From the NCBI GenBank assembly GCA_029262915.1, contig JAJCYN010000275.1, positions 1 through 12,906 of the forward strand: DNA of 12,906 nucleotides, in the 5' to 3' direction. The notes under the pieces are model-generated. The model did no database searches, was not told the origin of the DNA, and saw nothing but the letters and a program-made list of their open reading frames with translations. Positions 8,212-12,906 of this stretch are shown in pieces (position 1 is the first letter of the stretch; each line of letters opens with the position of its first letter). This DNA is from Flavobacteriales bacterium (GTDB lineage Bacteria > Bacteroidota > Bacteroidia > Flavobacteriales_E > Vicingaceae). A program made the position numbers and the translations under genes.

Positions 8212-8583
8212 ATGAAGAGCTTAGTTTTTGTCATACTTTTTATTGTCGTAGCTTTTAATTTAAGTGCTCAGGATAATACAAACCTCTCTAGTAAGCTAAA
8301 AAGTTTAACAGAAAAAGGAGATTATATAATTTTAGAATTAAGATTAAATAAAGAGGATGAATTTAGAACAATGGAAGGTAGTAACTCAAGTTTGGCAAGA
8401 GTTGCGGTATATACAGGAAATAATCAAGGAGAAGAAATTATCTCTAAAGGATTTGAAGGGATGAATGCTATTGTAACTATTTTAAAAGACCTTAAACAAA
8501 ATGGATGGAGGTTAGATCAAGTGTATCCAATTAAAGGAGAATCTTTGATAATTACGCATTATATTCTAGAGCGGAAAAAGTGA
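8212..8583 (+). CDS. Small secreted protein of unknown function
   Basis: This 123-residue protein has a typical signal peptide (hydrophobic 4-16, ending NLSAQ, cleavage near residue 18-20), leaving about 103 mature residues. There is no lipobox cysteine, and the mature protein has no cysteine at all. The mature part looks like a compact alpha/beta fold: a strand YIILELRLNK, a strand ARVAVYTGN, a helix MNAIVTILKDLKQN followed by GWRLDQVY, and a last strand LIITHYILERKK. The helix-then-GW pattern with a closing strand resembles small Bacteroidota hypothetical proteins I recall, but I cannot assign a named family. It probably stays in the periplasm since no T9SS sorting domain is present. The start is fixed by the signal peptide. 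It has its own likely promoter and is followed by a 131-bp gap before the CotH gene. Confidence 0.75.
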   Translation: MKSLVFVILFIVVAFNLSAQDNTNLSSKLKSLTEKGDYIILELRLNKEDEFRTMEGSNSSLARVAVYTGNNQGEEIISKGFEGMNAIVTILKDLKQNGWRLDQVYPIKGESLIITHYILERKK

Positions 8584-8644
8584 TTTTTATGCCGTTAGTT
8601 GTTTCATTCTCTTATTCTTAGAAAGATAGGAACTCAATATTAAC

Positions 8645-8669
8645 TTGTTTATTAGATAACAAATTGTTA
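8645..8669. promoter_or_regulatory. Nested TTGTT/AACAA inverted repeats upstream of the CotH gene
   Basis: TAACAA-A-TTGTTA at 8657-8669 is a perfect inverted repeat around one central base. A further TTGTT at 8645-8649 pairs with the AACAA at 8658-8662, so the sites alternate TTGTT, AACAA, TTGTT. They lie 46 bp and more before the ATG of the CotH-domain gene, a plausible operator position. A TTTG at 8673-8676 could be a -33 element, but no clean TAnnTTTG follows. The rest of the 131-bp gap (8584-8714) shows no gene and no strong terminator. Confidence 0.23.
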
Positions 8670-8714
8670 GGATTTGCTTACTTTTAAGGATTGTATTTCG
8701 TATTTATTAACGAT

Positions 8715-11522
8715 ATGTTTAAAATTTATAAGTTTTCTGTCCTTATAATTGTAATTTTATTTACTCAAAATGCTTTCGCTCAAGTAGTAATTAATGAATA
8801 TTCTTGTGCTAATTCTACTGGTGCTGGACATTCTGATATGTTTGGTGAAAGAGAAGATTGGGTAGAGTTGTACAATACCTCAGGAGTAGCGATAAACTTA
8901 AATGGTTATTATTTAAGTGATAAGGCCGGAAATCCTACTAAATTTCAAATACCTGGAAGTATTTCAATTCCCGCAAATGGCTATATGATGGTTTATGCAT
9001 CTAAAAGAGCACAAATAGCTGGAGGTTCTGAGATTCATACCAACTTTAAGTTAACTCAAACGAAATTTGAAAAAATTATACTTGCAGATGCAGGAGGAAC
9101 CATAATCGATAGTTTAACTATTATTCCGAATCAACATTTGCATTCGAGGGGAAGAACAACTGATGGTGGAGCTAGTTGGAGTGTTTTTACCAGTGCTACT
9201 CCGAATGGTGCAAATTCTGGAGCTCAGCTTGAGTATGCAAGAAAACCATCGTTAAGTGTACCTGCTGGATTTTATCCTGGAGCTCAATCAGTAACCATTA
9301 CTACTCCTGACCCAAACATTACGATACATTATACCACTGACGGCTCAGAACCTACAGTAGGTTCTTCGACCTATTCAGCACCAATCAATATAGCTACAAC
9401 AACTGTTTTGAGGGCAAAATGTTTTAGTTCTACGCTAAATATCCCGGCTAGTTTTATTGAAACAAACACCTATTTTATCAATTCTACACACACCGTTCCG
9501 GTAGTTTCTGTTTGCGGTGATAATCTTTCAACATTGTTTGGAGGTATACAAATTGAGCCCGTAGGTGCAATTGAATATTTTGATGGAGCTGGAATTATGC
9601 AAACGGAGGGAATGGGAATTTATGATAAACACGGTAATGATTCTTGGTCTTACAATCAAAGAGGTGTTGATTTTATTATGAAAGATCAATATGGATATAA
9701 TTATGCTTTAAGGAATCAGTTATTTACGAGCAAATCAAGAACCAAATTTCAAAGAATAATTTTAAAAGCAGGAGCAAGTGATAATTATCCTTTTGAAGGG
9801 ACGGCTGGAGACAATTATGCCGGAGAATATGGAGGAGCTCACATTAGAGATGCTTATGTTCAAACGTTGTCACACCAAGGGGACTTACACTTGGACGAAA
9901 GAACTCATCAGTCTTGTATTTTGTATCTGAATGGAAACTATTGGGGAGTTTATGAAATTAGAGAGAAAGTGGATGATGCTGATTTTTTGGATTATTATTA
10001 CGATCAAGATGAACAATATACGGATAGCCCAAATTACATTCAGTATTTAAAAACTTGGGGAGGAACTTGGGAAAGATATGGTGCACCAAATGCACAAAAC
10101 GATTGGAATGCTTTGTTAAATTTTGTAACAACAAACAACATGGCTGTTCAGGCAAATTTTGACTTTGTAACGAGCCAATACAAATGGAAAAGCCTTGTAG
10201 ATTATTTTGTATTGAACTCATACATTGTAAATACAGATATGCTAAACTGGAACACGTCTTGGTGGCGAGGGTTAGATACGAATGGGAGCAAATTGAAATG
10301 GAGGTATTCGCTTTGGGATATGGATGCCACTTTTAATCATTATACGAACTTTACTGGAGTTCCAAATACTGGTTCTACTGCTGATCCTTGTGATATTGAT
10401 AACTTACCCAACCCAGGAGGACAAGGTCATACCGTTATATTGAATGCACTAATGAATAATCCAACCTTTGAGCAATATTATATTTCTCGCTACATTGACT
10501 TGTCTAATACAACATTTAAATGCACCAATATGATTGCAGTTTTAGATAGTTTAATAAACATTATTACTCCAGAAATGCCAGGTCAAATAACAAGGTGGGG
10601 TGGGACAATGGCAGAATGGCAACAAAATGTTCAGGATTTAAGAACTTTTATAAATAACAGGTGTACCAATATGAACCAAGGCTTGGTAAATTGCTATAAC
10701 GTAACAGGTCCTTTTCCTTTAAAAGTAAATGTAAGTCCAGCCGGCTCAGGTGATGCTAAAATTAATTCTACGACACCCGCTAATTATGTTTACTCCGGTA
10801 ATTATTTTGGAAATATTGATATTTTATTAGAGGCAACTCCTAATACTGGCTATATATTTGACCATTGGGAAGTATTTAATCATACTTTAGATTCTGCTCT
10901 AAACAATAGCGAAAATTCATTACAAATAACCCAACCAGACAGTATCGTTGCACATTTTATTGGTGAAGACACTTTTACTATTGAATTTAGAGTTGATCCT
11001 GTTTTAATGGGAGAAGTTGAAATAGATACATTTTCAGTTTTTGATGATTTAACTTCTACCTCAGTCATTAAAAATTACAGGGCTGGAACTCCTATTGATC
11101 TGAGGGAAACACCGATAAGTAATTTAATATTTGATCATTGGGGCTCTAATTTGCACTCTTTCAACCCATCAGATTCCAATTCAATTGTAAACTTAACTGC
11201 TGTCGGGAATGATGTAATTACGGCCTATTATGTCGTAGAACCACCACCAAAAGCTGCAGCCGTACCTATGGCATTTTCTCCAAACAACGATGGCAACAAT
11301 GATATCCTTTACGTATATGGCGGGCAAATTGAGAGTTTAACTTTTGAAATATATGATCGTTGGGGAGAAAGAGTTTTTACAACTTCATCTCTTGATTATG
11401 GTTGGGATGGCAATTTTAATGGTAAAAAAGCGACCTCTGGTGTTTATGTTTATCGGTTGAAAGCTGTATTTGATGATGGCGATATAGAAAACAAAACCGG
11501 AAATATTACTTTGGTTAGATAA
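8715..11522 (+). CDS. Secreted CotH-kinase-domain protein with LTD and type B T9SS sorting domain
   Basis: I start this 935-residue protein at ATG 8715, where a signal peptide begins (ending NAFAQ, residue 23); the TTG at 8691 would only add eight residues. Order: LTD/lamin-tail domain (about 24-170, VVINEYSC to RTTDGGASW); chitobiase/FN3-like domain (about 172-258, with IHYTTDGSEPT); CotH kinase domain (about 262-650); two InlB-like repeats each with FDHW (about 667-748 and 755-840); type B (CHU_C, gliding-motility-associated) sorting domain (about 849-935, AFSPNNDGNND, YDRWGERVF, GWDGNFNG). In the CotH domain I see FQRIILKAGASDN, HIRDAYVQTL, NYWGVYEIREKVDDADF, D508 with N513 and WDMDATF (D535, D537), the acidic residues expected to bind metal-ATP. 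CotH proteins are atypical kinases; Bacillus CotH phosphorylates spore coat proteins. The substrate here is unknown. The PorP/SprF gene 4 bp downstream is the probable export partner. Confidence 0.93.
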   Translation: MFKIYKFSVLIIVILFTQNAFAQVVINEYSCANSTGAGHSDMFGEREDWVELYNTSGVAINLNGYYLSDKAGNPTKFQIPGSISIPANGYMMVYASKRAQIAGGSEIHTNFKLTQTKFEKIILADAGGTIIDSLTIIPNQHLHSRGRTTDGGASWSVFTSATPNGANSGAQLEYARKPSLSVPAGFYPGAQSVTITTPDPNITIHYTTDGSEPTVGSSTYSAPINIATTTVLRAKCFSSTLNIPASFIETNTYFINSTHTVPVVSVCGDNLSTLFGGIQIEPVGAIEYFDGAGIMQTEGMGIYDKHGNDSWSYNQRGVDFIMKDQYGYNYALRNQLFTSKSRTKFQRIILKAGASDNYPFEGTAGDNYAGEYGGAHIRDAYVQTLSHQGDLHLDERTHQSCILYLNGNYWGVYEIREKVDDADFLDYYYDQDEQYTDSPNYIQYLKTWGGTWERYGAPNAQNDWNALLNFVTTNNMAVQANFDFVTSQYKWKSLVDYFVLNSYIVNTDMLNWNTSWWRGLDTNGSKLKWRYSLWDMDATFNHYTNFTGVPNTGSTADPCDIDNLPNPGGQGHTVILNALMNNPTFEQYYISRYIDLSNTTFKCTNMIAVLDSLINIITPEMPGQITRWGGTMAEWQQNVQDLRTFINNRCTNMNQGLVNCYNVTGPFPLKVNVSPAGSGDAKINSTTPANYVYSGNYFGNIDILLEATPNTGYIFDHWEVFNHTLDSALNNSENSLQITQPDSIVAHFIGEDTFTIEFRVDPVLMGEVEIDTFSVFDDLTSTSVIKNYRAGTPIDLRETPISNLIFDHWGSNLHSFNPSDSNSIVNLTAVGNDVITAYYVVEPPPKAAAVPMAFSPNNDGNNDILYVYGGQIESLTFEIYDRWGERVFTTSSLDYGWDGNFNGKKATSGVYVYRLKAVFDDGDIENKTGNITLVR

Positions 11523-11526
11523 GATA

Positions 11527-12570
11527 ATGAGAAAATTAAACTATATAAGGATTCTATTTGTGTTGTTTGTCACCACTTCTTTAGGTGTTAATGCACAAGA
11601 TGTTCATTTTTCTCAATTTGGTCAAACACCACAGTTAATTAACCCAGGGGCTACAGGTGTTTTTGATGGCAGTGTTAGGGCTATATTAAACTATAGAAGT
11701 CAATGGAGTTCTTTTGGAGATGCCTTTACCACTTATGCGGCTTCATTTGATGCACCAATTGCTAAGGGAAATGGAAGACATGCTTATTTTGGAATAGGAA
11801 CAAACTTTTATAAAGATGTAGCAGGGAAATCAGATTTTGGAAATTTTCAGGCGGGACTTTCATTTTCAGGAATATTGCCAATAGCAGATAACCATACAAT
11901 TTCACTTGGAATACAGGGTGCCTATGGACAATATTCTGCGAGTCTTGCTAGATTGACTTGGGGAAATCAATTTAATGGAGAAGAATTTGATTTGGAAGTA
12001 AACCCAAATGAAACCTTTTCTATTCAATCTTCTCGGTATTTTGACTTGGGTACTGGAATCTATTATGAGTTTAAAAATACTACCACTGAATTTTTAGGAA
12101 GTGACATGTCTAGTTTTAACGTTGGTGTTGCAGGGTATCATTTAAATAAACCTAAACAAGACTTTTTGAGCGATACTGAGGATGAGATACCTATGAAAAT
12201 AATTGCTCAATTTTCTGGAACTTTTGATATGAAAAGTTCAAGCCTCTCTTTAATTCCATCTATGTTTTATGCTATACAAGGTCCTCACAAAGAGATTACA
12301 CCAGGACTATTATTTAAAATTAGAATGGGAAATTCTACTAAATATACTGGGCTTTTTAAACAAGGAGCAGTCTATTTTGGAAGCCATTACAGAGTTGGAG
12401 ATGCTATAATTCCTCAAGTATATTTAGAATTTACAGATTACATGATTGGTGTTTCTTACGATTATAATAATTCTGCTTTATCTAGTGTAACCGGAGGAAA
12501 CGGAGGTTTTGAGATTTCTATACGTTACATAAATAGGCCTAAGGCAATCCAGAGAGCTTCTTTTAAATAG
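11527..12570 (+). CDS. PorP/SprF-family T9SS-associated outer-membrane protein
   Basis: This 347-residue protein starts with a signal peptide (about 1-24, ending GVNAQ), then the family hallmark DVHFSQFGQTPQLINPGATGVF (about 25-46), which is where PorP/SprF proteins are most alike, followed by NYRSQW (55-60) and FDAPI. The rest alternates in beta-barrel fashion, with repeated GIG, GIQGAYGQY and GTGIYYEF strand segments, and a late VYLEFTDYMIGVSYDYN pair. Length fits the family (about 300-350). In Flavobacterium, SprF is needed for secretion of the adhesin SprB, which carries a type B sorting domain, and paralogues usually sit directly downstream of their type B cargo. Here the ATG follows the CotH-protein stop by 4 bp, so the two are almost surely co-transcribed and this protein is inferred to be specific for that cargo. 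It is a paralogue rather than the core PorP, since no core T9SS genes are nearby. Confidence 0.93.
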   Translation: MRKLNYIRILFVLFVTTSLGVNAQDVHFSQFGQTPQLINPGATGVFDGSVRAILNYRSQWSSFGDAFTTYAASFDAPIAKGNGRHAYFGIGTNFYKDVAGKSDFGNFQAGLSFSGILPIADNHTISLGIQGAYGQYSASLARLTWGNQFNGEEFDLEVNPNETFSIQSSRYFDLGTGIYYEFKNTTTEFLGSDMSSFNVGVAGYHLNKPKQDFLSDTEDEIPMKIIAQFSGTFDMKSSSLSLIPSMFYAIQGPHKEITPGLLFKIRMGNSTKYTGLFKQGAVYFGSHYRVGDAIIPQVYLEFTDYMIGVSYDYNNSALSSVTGGNGGFEISIRYINRPKAIQRASFK

Positions 12571-12578
12571 CGATTGGT

Positions 12579-12586
12579 TATTTTTG
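12579..12586 (+). promoter_or_regulatory. Putative -7 promoter element of the acyltransferase gene
   Basis: TATTTTTG matches the Bacteroidota -7 consensus TAnnTTTG perfectly and ends only 4 bp before the GTG at 12591. Transcription would begin at or just around the start codon, giving a leaderless or nearly leaderless message. The gap to the PorP/SprF gene is 20 bp, so read-through transcription is also possible. No -33 element is evident. Confidence 0.35.
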
Positions 12587-12590
12587 CCAT

Positions 12591-12906
12591 GTGATTAAAA
12601 AGCTAGCATCATTTGTATTTCATTTATTGGGCTGGAAAGCTGTTGGAGAAGTTCCTTCAGGTATAAAAAAGTACATTATTTTAGCGGCTCCTCATACCAG
12701 TAATTGGGATTTTTTTTATGGCCGACTATTTTTTTTAATGAAAGGAATTCCACTAAAATTTTTCATAAAACAAGAATGGTATTTTTTCCCGTTTAATTAT
12801 TTATTTAAGTTCTTAGGAGGTATTCCTGTAAATAGAAGTAAAACTCAAAAATTAACCGATCATATGGACGAAGTGTTTAATCATTACTATGAATTGGCTC
12901 TTTTAA
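12591..12906 (+). CDS. PlsC-like lysophospholipid acyltransferase, N-terminal part
   Basis: The frame runs off the right edge after 105 codons. The start is GTG at 12591: an in-frame TAA lies at 12564-12566, no in-frame ATG lies between, and the overlapping ATG at 12589 is followed at once by a stop. Seen: APHTSNWD with the acyltransferase catalytic motif HxxxxD (H35, D40), an FIKQEW segment at 58-63, and GGIPVNRS (76-83), which matches the glycerol-phosphate-binding block of the family. The third block, with its Glu, is beyond the edge. Such enzymes transfer an acyl chain to lysophosphatidic acid or a related lysolipid at the inner face of the cytoplasmic membrane. The short form beginning close to the HxxxxD motif is common in Bacteroidota; the exact acceptor (phospholipid or aminolipid) cannot be told. 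The link to the T9SS pair in front is probably only positional. Confidence 0.85.
   Translation, partial: MIKKLASFVFHLLGWKAVGEVPSGIKKYIILAAPHTSNWDFFYGRLFFLMKGIPLKFFIKQEWYFFPFNYLFKFLGGIPVNRSKTQKLTDHMDEVFNHYYELALL

Noticed and set aside
8577..8600. AAAAA-gtga-TTTTT near the end of the small secreted protein gene as a terminator
   Set aside because: The stem is five A-T pairs with no G-C content and would be too weak for an intrinsic terminator.
8691..8714. TTG start adding eight residues to the CotH protein
   Set aside because: The ATG at 8715 begins a standard signal peptide; the extra residues add nothing recognisable.
9958..10221. 87-codon minus-strand frame inside the CotH region
   Set aside because: It is antisense to conserved kinase-domain sequence and has no domain of its own.

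Overview
The window reads as chromosomal DNA of an AT-rich Bacteroidota, most likely Flavobacteriales or a close relative. Three things support this: two proteins with different type IX secretion system (T9SS) sorting domains, a PorP/SprF-family outer-membrane protein, and several possible promoters of the Bacteroidota TAnnTTTG type. I see no rRNA, tRNA, insertion sequence, CRISPR array or phage gene. Genus cannot be fixed from this sequence.

Layout. At the left edge (2-655, + strand) is the C-terminal part of an OmpP1/FadL-like outer-membrane transporter. Facing it on the minus strand are three genes. The promoter-distal one (645-971) is a small tail-anchored membrane protein whose end overlaps the transporter gene by 11 bp. 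Its start shares one base with the stop of an M23 metallopeptidase carrying a C-terminal LysM domain (971-1996). Upstream of these is a 1581-residue secreted adhesin-like protein (2102-6847) built from repeated beta-sandwich domains, PKD domains and a type A T9SS sorting domain. A 313-bp divergent intergenic region (6848-7160) holds palindromes but no gene.

To the right everything is on the plus strand: a membrane-anchored SRPBCC-GyrI-like two-domain protein (7161-8174), a small secreted protein of unknown function (8212-8583), a 935-residue secreted protein with LTD, CotH-kinase and type B T9SS sorting domains (8715-11522), its adjacent PorP/SprF partner (11527-12570), and the start of a PlsC-like acyltransferase cut by the window edge (12591-12906).

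How they work together. Most products act at the cell envelope. The clearest functional unit is the CotH-domain protein with the PorP/SprF protein 4 bp downstream: a type B T9SS cargo and the outer-membrane protein that probably helps export or anchor it. The predicted result is a CotH-like atypical kinase placed on the cell surface or in the medium. The large type A protein has no PorP/SprF gene beside it and probably uses the general T9SS machinery. The core T9SS genes are not in the window. The strongest lead for something new is the CotH/SprF pair; its substrate cannot be read from the sequence.
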